Source: Lysobacter sp. Root916
Lineage (GTDB): Bacteria > Pseudomonadota > Gammaproteobacteria > Xanthomonadales > Xanthomonadaceae
Length of the DNA: 64,000 bases
Assembly (NCBI RefSeq): GCF_001429785.1
Contig: NZ_LMJF01000012.1
Location: 453,741-517,740 of the forward strand
Direction of reading: 5' to 3'
Below, piece after piece: positions 9,568 through 17,465 of the stretch. The notes beneath the pieces are model-generated. The model did no database searches. It was not told the origin of the DNA and saw only the letters and a program-made list of their open reading frames with translations. The first letter of the stretch is position 1. Each line of letters begins with the position of its first letter. Both the position numbers and the translations under genes were made by a program.

Positions 9568-10185
9568 ATGAACGCGACTCCCATGAATGCGACCCCGATC
9601 CAACCCAACCCGCGCAAGACCACCTCGATACGCCGGCTCGGGCCGGTCGACATCGCGGCGTTGCGCACGGCGGTGCTGGAGATTCCCGAAGCGGTGTGGG
9701 ACGCCGAGAACGCCGACAAGCCCAACCGCTTCGAGGCCTTGGACAAGACCCGCCACGTGGTCTTCCGCTTCGTCAGCAACTTCCAGGACTGGCGCGATTC
9801 CTACGATCGCCCGTTGTGGGCGCAGTGGCGCGAACTGCTGGAGCCGGTGCTGGCGCAGGCGGTGCGGCCCTACGGCTACGCCAACGCCGCGTTCCCGCGG
9901 GTGATGCTGGCGCGGATGGCGCCGGGCGGCGTGATCAAGCCGCATCGCGACGCCAACCCGGCCGCGAAATGGCCGCACAAGGTGCACGTGCCGCTGATCA
10001 CCAACGAGCGCGTGACCTTCTTCGTCGACGGCGTCGGTTACCACTTCGTCGAAGGCGAGGCGGTGGAGGTCAGCAACATGGCGGTGCACGCGGTGGAGAA
10101 CGCCGGCGACAGCGACCGCATCCATCTGATCTTCGAGTATTACGACCGCGACCAGCCCGAACCCGACTGGCTGCCTCGGCGTTGA
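9568..10185 (+). CDS. Aspartyl/asparaginyl beta-hydroxylase-like Fe(II)/2-oxoglutarate dioxygenase
   Basis: 205 residues. The jelly-roll core shows IKPHRDANPAAK, then HKVHVPLITN, and a distal NMAVHAVENAGDSDRIHL. These supply the two metal-binding histidines and the arginine that binds 2-oxoglutarate in this family. The ATG at 9568 is followed by a second in-frame ATG five codons on, which could equally be used. Members hydroxylate Asp/Asn or tailor peptides and lipids. Tight linkage to the sulfotransferase suggests a common substrate, but the sequence does not show what it is. Confidence 0.88.
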   Translation: MNATPMNATPIQPNPRKTTSIRRLGPVDIAALRTAVLEIPEAVWDAENADKPNRFEALDKTRHVVFRFVSNFQDWRDSYDRPLWAQWRELLEPVLAQAVRPYGYANAAFPRVMLARMAPGGVIKPHRDANPAAKWPHKVHVPLITNERVTFFVDGVGYHFVEGEAVEVSNMAVHAVENAGDSDRIHLIFEYYDRDQPEPDWLPRR

Positions 10186-10189
10186 AACA

Positions 10190-10216
10190 GGCCCGGCGCG
10201 ACGCGCGCGCCGGGCC
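10190..10216. terminator. GC-rich hairpin between convergent genes
   Basis: Perfect 11-bp stem GGCCCGGCGCG / CGCGCCGGGCC with a 5-base loop, placed directly after the hydroxylase stop and before the end of the convergent membrane-protein gene. There is no T-tract, so its role as a bidirectional terminator is inferred from position. Confidence 0.5.
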
Positions 10217-10223
10217 AGCGCCT

Positions 10224-10469
10224 TCAGGCCGCCGGTTGCGCGGTGGCGGCGATCTCGGACATGGACGGCATGCCCATGATGGTCAGCACGGTGCCGACCA
10301 CGCAGATCAGCAGCGGGATCTTGTTCTCGGAAAAGTTCATGATCGCGAAGACCAGCGCGACCAACGGGATCAGCAGCGATCCCAGCCCCCAAAGCACGCT
10401 TTCGCGAAACGCGTTGACGATGATCCACAAGCCGCCGATCACGCTCAGCGCCAAACCCAGTAGATACAT
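10224..10469 (-). CDS. Small membrane protein of unknown function
   Basis: 81 residues, about three hydrophobic spans (LLGLALSVIGGLWIIVNAF, LGSLLIPLVALVFAIMNF and IPLLICVVGTVLTIMG) with NFSENKIP between the last two, then a short polar tail ending in AATAQPAA. Good codon use and an ATG with an upstream AAGGGGA (reading the minus strand) support a real gene. No domain name can be assigned. Confidence 0.75.
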   Translation of the reverse strand: MYLLGLALSVIGGLWIIVNAFRESVLWGLGSLLIPLVALVFAIMNFSENKIPLLICVVGTVLTIMGMPSMSEIAATAQPAA

Positions 10470-10582
10470 TGCATTCCCCTTGCAGTAGGTTGCCGCGGTC
10501 CCCGCCGCGGTGGATCGATGCTAGCCGATCCCGGGGGAAAGTGTGATGGGGTGCGTGGTTTGGCTCGGCGCCGGGCGCACCC

Positions 10583-11071
10583 TCATTCCAGGGTGTTGAG
10601 CCGCCGCACCCGCCGTAGCCGGCGCTGGATCTTGCGCGGGCGCGCGAAGCGGTATTCCTCGACCTCGACCAGCAGCGCGCAGTCTTCGCCGAAGGCCTCG
10701 CGCATCGCGTACAAACGGCCGTTGCCCTCGAACGCGAGCCAACGCTCGCCGTCGCGCACGACCTTGATCTGCGACACCGAGGGAATGATGTCGGTCAAGG
10801 CGGCCAGGTCGAGGCGGCCGTGGGCCAGCAGTTCCTCGCGTCGCGCGGCCAGGGCCTGGGCGCGTGCCTGCGTGGCCTGTCGCGCGGACTCGCGATCGAT
10901 GCGGTGGATCGGTTGCAGCGCGTGCAGCGGCACCATCGCCTGCGCCTTGTCGCCGCGCAGGCGGTGGATGTCCATGATCACCTTGGCCATGTAGGCGTCC
11001 TTGTAGTCGAGCGCGGCGATTTCGCTGCGCTTGCTCAACAGGTACAGCCACCACTGCCGCAAGCGCGACAT
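10583..11071 (-). CDS. Uncharacterised ParB-like protein translationally coupled to prfC
   Basis: 162 residues. The start ATG (11071-11069) overlaps the prfC stop in the arrangement TGATG, so translation is very likely coupled. Residues 41-57 (DKAQAMVPLHALQPIHR) and 100-122 (IKVVRDGERWLAF, then EGNGRLYAM) resemble the beginning and the GNxR-type loop of the ParB/sulfiredoxin fold. The C-terminus is very basic (RPRKIQRRLRRVRR). The fold match is my reading of the pattern and has not been tested; the function is unknown. The longer frame running upstream through prfC is an antisense-free shadow, not part of this gene. Confidence 0.8.
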   Translation of the reverse strand: MSRLRQWWLYLLSKRSEIAALDYKDAYMAKVIMDIHRLRGDKAQAMVPLHALQPIHRIDRESARQATQARAQALAARREELLAHGRLDLAALTDIIPSVSQIKVVRDGERWLAFEGNGRLYAMREAFGEDCALLVEVEEYRFARPRKIQRRLRRVRRLNTLE

Positions 11072-12675
11072 CAGTCGACGGACACCGCGTGCGCGTGTTC
11101 GCGCGTGGCCAGGAATTGCACGCCCGGGGCGCGCTCCTGAGCGAGCTGCAGGTTGACCCGGGTGGGCGCCAGGTAGACCAGCTCGCCGGCCGCGTCCAGG
11201 GCCAGGTTCATGGCGTTCTTGTCGCGGAACTCCTCCAGCTTCTTGGCATCGGCGCAGCGGATCCAGCGCGCGGTGGCCACGCCGACCTGCTCGAAGCTGG
11301 CGTCCACGCCGTATTCGTCCTTGAGCCGGTAGGCGACCACGTCGAACTGCAGCACGCCGACCGCGCCCAGGATCAGGTCGTTGCTCATCAGCGGACGGAA
11401 GAACTGGGTCGCGCCTTCCTCGGACAGCTGGGCCAGGCCCTTCTGCAACTGCTTGAGCTTGAGCGGATCGCGCAGGCGCGCGCGTCGGAACAGTTCCGGG
11501 GCGAAGTTGGGGATGCCGGTGAACGACAGCGCCTCGCCCTCGGTGAAACTGTCGCCGATCGAGATCGTGCCGTGGTTGTGGATGCCGATGACGTCGCCGG
11601 AGTAGGCGGTTTCGGCGATCTCGCGGTCGGAGGCCATGAAGGTCAGCGCGTTGGCCAGCTTCACTTCCTTGCCGGTGCGCACCTGGAAGGCCTTCATGCC
11701 GGCGCTGAACTTGCCCGAGCAGATGCGCATGAACGCCACCCGGTCGCGGTGCTGCGGGTCCATGTTGGCCTGGATCTTGAACACGAAGCCGGTGAGCTTG
11801 TTCTCGGTCGCCGCGACCTCGCGGCCGGTGGTCTCGCGCGGCTTGGGCGGCGGCGCGTGCTCGACGAAGAAGTCCAGCAGCAGCTGCACGCCGAAGTTGT
11901 TGACCGCCGAGCCGAACGACACCGGCGTCTGCTTGCCGGCCAGATAGGCCTGCTTGTCGAACGGATGCGATGCGCCCTGCACGAGCTCGAGTTCCTCGCG
12001 CACTTCGCGCAAGGCATCCGCACCGATGCGCGCCTCCAGCGCCGGATCGTCGATCGAGGCGAAGATCGTCGAATCCTGACGGGTGAAGTTGCGGCCCTGT
12101 TCGAACAAATGCACCTCGCCGGTGAGCAGGTGGACCACGCCCTTGAGGCGCTGGCCCATGCCGATCGGCCAGGTGATCGGCGCGCACTGGATGCCCAGCA
12201 CCGATTCCACTTCGTCCAGCAGGTCGATCGGGTTCTTGCCCTCGCGATCGAGCTTGTTGATGAAGGTCATGATCGGCGTGTCGCGCAGGCGGCACACCTC
12301 CATCAGCTTGATCGTGCGCTCCTCCACGCCCTTGGCGACGTCGATCACCATCAGCGCCGAGTCGACCGCGGTCAGCACGCGGTAGGTGTCCTCGCCGAAG
12401 TCGGCGTGGCCGGGCGTGTCGAGCAGGTTGACGATGCGGCCCTCGTAGGGGAACTGCATCACCGAGGAGGTCACCGAGATGCCGCGCTCCTTTTCCAGTG
12501 CCATCCAGTCCGAGGTCGCGTGGCGCGCGGCCTTGCGGCCCTTGACCGAACCGGCCATCTGGATCGCGCCGCCGAACAGCAGCAGCTTCTCGGTGAGGGT
12601 GGTCTTGCCGGCGTCCGGATGCGAAATGATCGCGAAGGTGCGGCGGCGGAGGGCTTCTAGGGAAACGTCGGACAT
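11071..12675 (-). CDS. prfC: Peptide chain release factor 3
   Basis: 534 residues from ATG at 12675 (a GTG five codons upstream is possible). This translational GTPase recycles RF1/RF2 after peptide release. The G1 motif [10 protein letters not shown] follows the N-terminal RRRTFAII; switch and G3 region are [16 protein letters not shown], and G4 is [13 protein letters not shown]. The C-terminal part has the RF3-specific sequence ending in the [14 protein letters not shown] region. Length is normal (about 530). It shares a base with the downstream ParB-like gene. A possible extragenic hairpin lies upstream at 12765-12789. Confidence 0.97.
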   Translation of the reverse strand: MSDVSLEALRRRTFAIISHPDAGKTTLTEKLLLFGGAIQMAGSVKGRKAARHATSDWMALEKERGISVTSSVMQFPYEGRIVNLLDTPGHADFGEDTYRVLTAVDSALMVIDVAKGVEERTIKLMEVCRLRDTPIMTFINKLDREGKNPIDLLDEVESVLGIQCAPITWPIGMGQRLKGVVHLLTGEVHLFEQGRNFTRQDSTIFASIDDPALEARIGADALREVREELELVQGASHPFDKQAYLAGKQTPVSFGSAVNNFGVQLLLDFFVEHAPPPKPRETTGREVAATENKLTGFVFKIQANMDPQHRDRVAFMRICSGKFSAGMKAFQVRTGKEVKLANALTFMASDREIAETAYSGDVIGIHNHGTISIGDSFTEGEALSFTGIPNFAPELFRRARLRDPLKLKQLQKGLAQLSEEGATQFFRPLMSNDLILGAVGVLQFDVVAYRLKDEYGVDASFEQVGVATARWIRCADAKKLEEFRDKNAMNLALDAAGELVYLAPTRVNLQLAQERAPGVQFLATREHAHAVSVD

Positions 12676-12764
12676 GGCGACGGCGCGCACCGGGCGCGCC
12701 GGAAGGTAAGGAGTAGGGGCGCGATTATAACCGCCACCCTAGAGAAAGCCCTTGTTCCTTGCTT

Positions 12765-12789
12765 CCTTCCCCCGCCTAGCGGGGGAAGG
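12765..12789. repeat. Extragenic hairpin CCTTCCCCCGC/GCGGGGGAAGG
   Basis: Perfect 11-bp inverted repeat around a 3-base loop (CTA) between the M23 gene end and prfC start, followed by a smaller GGCCC/GGGCC stem. It has no T-tract. It resembles the small palindromic units scattered through xanthomonad intergenic DNA and may also end M23 transcripts. Confidence 0.55.
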
Positions 12790-12860
12790 TGGCCCGCAGG
12801 GCCGGTTGGGGGCGCGCGAATCCCGGCCACGCCGTCAGCCCGGAAGCACCGTTCCAACCC

Positions 12861-13781
12861 TTAAAGCCCGCCCGAAATCCGCAACGGCCCCGCCGGCCCG
12901 GTCATCCGGAACGGAATCGACTCCAGGCGCATGCCGCGGTTGACCTGGATCGCGAAGTGCAAATGCGGCCCGGTGGTGAAGCCGGTGTTGCCGGACAGGC
13001 CGATTTGCTGGCCCGCGCGCACGCGCTGACCGACCCGGACCAGGGCGCCATCGGCCTTGAGGTGGGCGTACAGGGCCATGCTGCCGTCGTCGTGGACGAT
13101 GCGCACGAAGTTGGCGCGGCCGCCGTATTTCTCGCGATTGAGCCCGGCCTTGTCGAAGTCGGACTCGACCTGCATCACCACGCCCTCGCGCGCGGCCAGC
13201 ACCGGCGTGCCGATCTGCGCCGCGAAGTCGACCGCGTAACGGTTCTCCGGGTCGCTGTGGCTGAACTGGCCGCCGTAGCCCTGGTCGATGCGGAAGTTGT
13301 TCTGGCGCAGCGGCAGCACGTAGTCGACGTTGCGCGGCTGCGCGCTGGGGTCGCCGGGCAGGCTTTCCATCTGCAGCTCGATGCCGCGCCCGGAATCCTC
13401 CGGGCTCAGCACCGCCACCAGCGCGCTCGCGCGCGCGGCCACGGTGGCGCGCGCGGGCAGGGTCGAGGTGCCGCCGCCGCCGCCGTAGCTCTGGCTGTAG
13501 TCGACCTTGACCTCGATCGGTCCGGACAGGTTGTTGTCGGCCCAGGCCAGGTAGCGGCTGCCGTCCGACTCGATGCGCAGGCGCGCGATCGCGCCGGGCT
13601 CGCTGTGGACCGGGATCACCCTGACCTCGGACGGCGGCGCGGCCTCGGGCACGTGGTCGCCGTAATGGGTGATGCCGCTGCGATCGGTCCAACGGTAGAT
13701 CTTGCCGGCATGCGCCTGCGGCGCGGCGGCCACAGCCGCCACGCACAGCGATACGGCCAAGGCGCGCGGCCCCCAAACCAT
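12861..13781 (-). CDS. Secreted M23 family metallopeptidase with N-terminal DUF4124
   Basis: 306 residues from ATG at 13781. A signal peptide (ALAVSLCVAAVAAAPQAHA) is followed by a DUF4124-like segment (KIYRWTDRSGITHYGDHVP). A beta-rich middle precedes the LytM/M23 domain (about residues 170-300): YAVDFAAQIGTPVLAA, LYAHLKADG and GPHLHFAIQVNRG. M23 enzymes cut peptidoglycan peptides or act as scaffolds. The usual first metal ligand in HxxxD is replaced here by Arg (RYAVD), with a histidine further upstream in FSHSD, as in a known-looking subgroup. The gene lies 8 bp after the phytase-like gene, so they form an operon. Confidence 0.93.
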   Translation of the reverse strand: MVWGPRALAVSLCVAAVAAAPQAHAGKIYRWTDRSGITHYGDHVPEAAPPSEVRVIPVHSEPGAIARLRIESDGSRYLAWADNNLSGPIEVKVDYSQSYGGGGGTSTLPARATVAARASALVAVLSPEDSGRGIELQMESLPGDPSAQPRNVDYVLPLRQNNFRIDQGYGGQFSHSDPENRYAVDFAAQIGTPVLAAREGVVMQVESDFDKAGLNREKYGGRANFVRIVHDDGSMALYAHLKADGALVRVGQRVRAGQQIGLSGNTGFTTGPHLHFAIQVNRGMRLESIPFRMTGPAGPLRISGGL

Positions 13782-13789
13782 GCGGATTC

Positions 13790-14878
13790 CTACTCGGTGC
13801 AGCCCGGCTTCAAGTTTAGCGCGTGGGCCACGTCGGCGAGATCGAACGCGGTCACGGCTTTGTCGTCGTGCACGGCGAACAGCGCGCCGCTGGGAAAGGC
13901 CGCGGTCGAGGCGGCATGCAGGGCGACGCCGTCGGTATGCGAGGTGACCTTGCCTTCGAAGCTGCCGACCGGAGCCAGGCTGACGCGATCGAACAGGTGG
14001 AACACGGTCAGCGGCGCGAGCTGGTCGACCGCGATCCAGTAGCCGCCGCCGTCCGGGCAGGTCCACAGCGTCACGCCCTCGGCCTCGGCGCCGAAGCTGC
14101 GGTCGGGCAGGCTGCGGCCGGTGTATTTGCCGCCGAAGGTGTACTCGCGCAGGGTGGATTCGTGGCGACGGTCCTCGTCGGCGATCAGCAGGCGGTCGTT
14201 GGCCGGGTCGCCGGCGATCGACTCGACCATGCGCAGCGCCGCGGCTTCGCTGGTGTCGCCGAACGCGCCGCCGTAGTTGGCGCGCAGGCGGCCGTCCTGG
14301 TCGAACTGGACCCGGTAGCGGCGCACGCGCTGGTCGAGCTCGGCCCACGGCGGCACCTGATCGAACTTCTTGCCGTACATGAAGCTGTCGGTGACGTAGA
14401 TCTCGAGTTCGCCCGGTTCGGTCTCGGTCAGCCAGATGCCGTAGGGGCTGCGCAGTTCCTTGTCGCCGAAGCTGCCCAGCGGGGTGAAGTCGGGCAGGGC
14501 GAACACCTGCACGCGGTGGTTGTCGCGCTCGACCACGAACACGTGGTCGGCGTACACCGCGATGCCGTTGGGGCGGTCGAACTGGCCGATCGCCTTGCCC
14601 TCGCCGCCGACCGTGCGCAGCGCGGCGCCGGTGTCGGCGTCGTAAACGTCCAGGCGGTGGGTCGACTTGGCGGTCGCGATCAGCCAGGTCTTGCCGTCCT
14701 CGGTCGGCCAGGTGGCCAGCGAATCCAGCTCTTCCTTCGGCGTGTCCGCCGATACGTAGCGCTCGGCGATCGAGGTGATGCCGGGGGTGCCGGCGGCCGG
14801 CGCGGAAGCGGGTTGCGTGGTCGCGCAGGCGGCGAGCAGGGCGGCGAGCGTCGCCGCGACAAGGAGGCGTGGGGTCAT
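13790..14878 (-). CDS. Phytase-like beta-propeller lipoprotein
   Basis: 362 residues from ATG at 14878. A lipoprotein signal ends in the lipobox LLAAC, so it is expected to be membrane-anchored in the envelope. The mature sequence has repeated six-bladed-propeller elements typical of 3-phytases (TWLIATAKSTHRLDVYDAD, FDRPNGIAVYADHVFVVER, LLIADEDRRHESTL, GYWIAVDQ). Family members release phosphate from phytate using Ca2+. Alternatively it is a general NHL/SMP-30-type propeller. The calcium-binding acidic residues cannot be checked without an alignment. It is upstream of, and probably cotranscribed with, the M23 peptidase gene. Confidence 0.8.
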   Translation of the reverse strand: MTPRLLVAATLAALLAACATTQPASAPAAGTPGITSIAERYVSADTPKEELDSLATWPTEDGKTWLIATAKSTHRLDVYDADTGAALRTVGGEGKAIGQFDRPNGIAVYADHVFVVERDNHRVQVFALPDFTPLGSFGDKELRSPYGIWLTETEPGELEIYVTDSFMYGKKFDQVPPWAELDQRVRRYRVQFDQDGRLRANYGGAFGDTSEAAALRMVESIAGDPANDRLLIADEDRRHESTLREYTFGGKYTGRSLPDRSFGAEAEGVTLWTCPDGGGYWIAVDQLAPLTVFHLFDRVSLAPVGSFEGKVTSHTDGVALHAASTAAFPSGALFAVHDDKAVTAFDLADVAHALNLKPGCTE

Positions 14879-14962
14879 GGGCACGAAGTGTATGCGGGGC
14901 GCGCACCTTTTTGTGATGCCGGTCGCGAGCTTATAATTAATCGCTATATGCGGATGAAGCGA

Positions 14963-14991
14963 TTGACACGCCCTCGGAGCGCGGGCAGACT
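14963..14991 (+). promoter_or_regulatory. Candidate sigma-70 promoter for the metX operon
   Basis: TTGACA (14963-14968), a 17-base spacer, then CAGACT (14986-14991, weak -10). Start of transcription would fall near 14998, exactly at the 5' edge of the riboswitch. A TATAAT at 14932-14937 with a poor -35 is an alternative further upstream. Confidence 0.4.
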
Positions 14992-14994
14992 GGC

Positions 14995-15117
14995 CGCATC
15001 CATCGAGACCGGCTGAGGGACAGGCCCTTAGAAGCCGGGGCAACCCAACGCGACGCAAGTCGCGTGAAGGTGCCAATTCCTGCGGCCCGCCTAGGCGTTG
15101 GTCGGAAGATGGTTGCG
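14995..15117 (+). promoter_or_regulatory. SAM-I (S-box) riboswitch controlling metX-metB-hom
   Basis: The S-box core is readable: GAGACCGGCTGAGGGAC, then GAAGCCGGGGCAACC, then GGTGCCAATTCCTGC. The closing P1 helix pairs 14995-15004 with 15108-15117 (CGCATCCATC with GATGGTTGCG, one mismatch). SAM binding folds P1 and lowers expression of the methionine genes. Directly after it a hairpin CGTGCG-CTGCTG-CGCACG (15119-15136) has no T-run. Control may therefore be by translation or by Rho rather than an intrinsic terminator; this part is inference. Confidence 0.93.
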
Positions 15118-15180
15118 ACGTGCGCTGCTGCGCACGAGCGACTTGCAAGCTCGATGGCCCCGTCACTTCGGATGCCCGCC

Positions 15181-16239
15181 ATGAGCTTCGCCCCCGCTAC
15201 CGCCTACGCAGACTCCTCCCTATCGCAGGCCCCGGCCGCGTTCGAACGCAGCGACGCCTACGTCGCCCTGAGCGGCGAGCGCGACGCCGCGCGCGGCGAG
15301 CTGCGCATCGAGCTCGACCTGCGCCATGCCGGCCGCCGCAGCGTGGTGCTGCGCTACGAAATCCAGGGCGAGGCCTCGCTGCCGGTGCTGTTCGTGGCCG
15401 GTGGGATCTCCGCGCACCGCCATCTCGCGCCCAGCCGTGCCTATCCCGAAGGCGGCTGGTGGGAGACCCAGGTCGGCCGCGGCCGCGCCCTCGATCCCAG
15501 CCGCCATCGCCTGCTCGCGTTCGATTGGCTGGGCGCCGACGGCGCGCTCGACGTGGCCCTGGACCCGGCCGATCAGGCCGACGCGATCGCCGCGCTGCTG
15601 GATGCGCTGCGGATCCAGCGCCTGGAGGCCTTCGTCGGCTATTCCTACGGCGCCATGGTCGGCCTGCAGTTCGCCGCGCGCCACCCGCAACGCGTCGGCG
15701 CGCTGGTCGCGATCAGCGGTACCCACCGCGCCCACCCCTATGCCGCCGCCTGGCGTGCGCTGCAGCGCCGCGCGGTCGCGCTGGGCGCGCTGCAATGCGA
15801 CGAGAGCCAGGGCCTGGCGCTGGCGCGCGAACTGGCGGTGCTGAGCTACCGCACGCCGGAGGAGTTCGCCGAGCGCTTCGGCGCCGCCCAGGTGCGCGAC
15901 GGCCGGGTGCGCGTGGACGCCGAGGACTACCTCGACCATTGCGGCGCCAAGTACGTGGCGCGCACCCCGACCGCGGCCTTCCTGCGGCTGTCGGAATCGA
16001 TCGACCTGCAGCAGGTCGATCCCAGCCTGATCCGCGTGCCCGTCACCGTGGTCGCGGTCAGCGAAGACCGCCTGATTCCGCTGTCCGAATCCTACGACCT
16101 GGTCGAGCGCCTGCGCGGCGAAACCCGCCTGCGCGTGCTGCGCTCGATCTACGGACACGACGCCTGCCTCAAGGAGGCCGGCGACATCGACACCATCCTG
16201 CGCGAAGCGCTGGCCGACTGTACCCAGGCGGCGGCATGA
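15181..16239 (+). CDS. metX: Homoserine O-acyltransferase (probably O-succinyltransferase, MetX fold)
   Basis: 352 residues from ATG at 15181. Alpha/beta-hydrolase fold with the nucleophile Ser155 in GYSYGAM, Asp296 in VSEDRLIP and His326 in YGHDACLKE. It activates homoserine for methionine synthesis. The MetX family contains both acetyl- and succinyl-transferases. In Xanthomonadaceae the enzymes of this locus are usually taken as succinyltransferases, which fits the neighbouring metB, but the acyl donor is inferred. No good Shine-Dalgarno site precedes the ATG, consistent with riboswitch control at translation. Overlaps metB by four bases (ATGA). Confidence 0.92.
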   Translation: MSFAPATAYADSSLSQAPAAFERSDAYVALSGERDAARGELRIELDLRHAGRRSVVLRYEIQGEASLPVLFVAGGISAHRHLAPSRAYPEGGWWETQVGRGRALDPSRHRLLAFDWLGADGALDVALDPADQADAIAALLDALRIQRLEAFVGYSYGAMVGLQFAARHPQRVGALVAISGTHRAHPYAAAWRALQRRAVALGALQCDESQGLALARELAVLSYRTPEEFAERFGAAQVRDGRVRVDAEDYLDHCGAKYVARTPTAAFLRLSESIDLQQVDPSLIRVPVTVVAVSEDRLIPLSESYDLVERLRGETRLRVLRSIYGHDACLKEAGDIDTILREALADCTQAAA

Positions 16240-17465
16240 GCACCCATAACGAAGGAACGACCGCCGTGACCCAGAACCGCACCCGCAACGCCTGCACCGC
16301 CGCCGTCCGTGCCGGCATCGACCGCGACGCGGCCTATGGCGCGGTCACGCCGCCGATCGTGCTGTCGTCCAACTTCAGCTTCGCCGGCTACAACGACAAG
16401 CGCCAGTACGACTACACCCGCAGCGGCAATCCCACCCGCGATCTGCTGGGCGAGGCGATCGCCGAGCTCGAAGGCGGCGTCGGCGGCGTCATCACCAGCA
16501 CCGGCATGGCCGCGATCACCCTGGTCCTGCACGCCTTCCTCAAGCCCGGCGATCGCATCGTGGTGCCGCACGACGGCTACGGCGGCAGCTGGCGCCTGTT
16601 CAACGCGCTGGCCGCCAAGGGCGCGTTCGAGCTGATCACCGCCGACCTCACCGATCCGCGTTCGCTGACCGAGGCCCTGCAGAGCAAGCCGGCCGTGGTC
16701 TGGATCGAAACGCCGTCCAACCCGCTGCTGCGCATCACCGACCTGCGCTTCGTGATCGAGGCCGCGCACGCCCAGGGCGCGCTGACCGTGGTCGACAACA
16801 CCTTCCTGTCGCCGGCCCTGCAGCGCCCGATCGCGTTCGGCGCCGACCTGGTCGTGCACTCGACCACCAAGTACATCAACGGCCACAGCGACGTGGTCGG
16901 CGGCGCGGTGGTGGCCAAGAACGCCGAGCACCACCAGCAGCTGACCTGGTGGGCGAACGCGCTGGGCCTGACCGGCTCGCCCTTCGACGCCTTCCTGACC
17001 CTGCGCGGCCTGCGCACCCTGGACGCGCGCCTGCGCGTGCATCAGGAGAACACCCAGGCCATCGCCGCGCTGCTGGACGCGCACCCGGCGGTGCGCGTGG
17101 TGCATTACCCGGGCCTGGAATCGCACCCGGGCCATGCGCTGGCGGCGCGCCAGCAGCTCGGCTTCGGCGCCATGCTCAGCGTCGAGATCGAAGGCGGCGA
17201 AGCGGCGGTGCGCGCTTTCGTCGAGGGCCTGGAGTGCTTCACCCTGGCCGAGTCGTTGGGCGGCGTGGAAAGCCTGATCGCGCATCCGGCCACCATGACC
17301 CACGCGGCGATGTCGCCCGAAGCGCGCGCCGCGGCCGGCATCGGCGACGGCCTGCTGCGCCTGTCGGTGGGCATCGAGCATGTGGACGACCTGATCGCCG
17401 ACCTCGAGGCCGCGCTGGAGCGCGCGGCCGACGCGGTGGCCACGGCGGCGCGCGCGAAACGATGA
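16236..17465 (+). CDS. metB: Cystathionine gamma-synthase / O-succinylhomoserine (thiol)-lyase
   Basis: 409 residues. PLP enzyme of the Cys/Met metabolism family. The Schiff-base lysine is Lys212 in HSTTKYINGHSD. The N-terminal YTRSGNPTRD and ITSTGMAAITLVL motifs and C-terminal SLGGVESLIAHPATMTHA are those of MetB. It joins O-acylhomoserine with cysteine to give cystathionine. Start ATG overlaps the metX stop (ATGA), and its own stop overlaps hom in the same way, giving a tightly coupled three-gene operon under the SAM riboswitch. Confidence 0.95.
   Translation: MSTHNEGTTAVTQNRTRNACTAAVRAGIDRDAAYGAVTPPIVLSSNFSFAGYNDKRQYDYTRSGNPTRDLLGEAIAELEGGVGGVITSTGMAAITLVLHAFLKPGDRIVVPHDGYGGSWRLFNALAAKGAFELITADLTDPRSLTEALQSKPAVVWIETPSNPLLRITDLRFVIEAAHAQGALTVVDNTFLSPALQRPIAFGADLVVHSTTKYINGHSDVVGGAVVAKNAEHHQQLTWWANALGLTGSPFDAFLTLRGLRTLDARLRVHQENTQAIAALLDAHPAVRVVHYPGLESHPGHALAARQQLGFGAMLSVEIEGGEAAVRAFVEGLECFTLAESLGGVESLIAHPATMTHAAMSPEARAAAGIGDGLLRLSVGIEHVDDLIADLEAALERAADAVATAARAKR

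Noticed and set aside
10583-12295. 570-residue frame ending in the ParB-like protein
   Set aside because: It overlaps prfC in another frame. The ATG at 11071, coupled to the prfC stop, is the sensible start.
12861-14906. 681-residue frame joining upstream sequence to the M23 protein
   Set aside because: Its first half is a shadow of the phytase-like gene. Only the part from 13781 has signal peptide and domain sequence.
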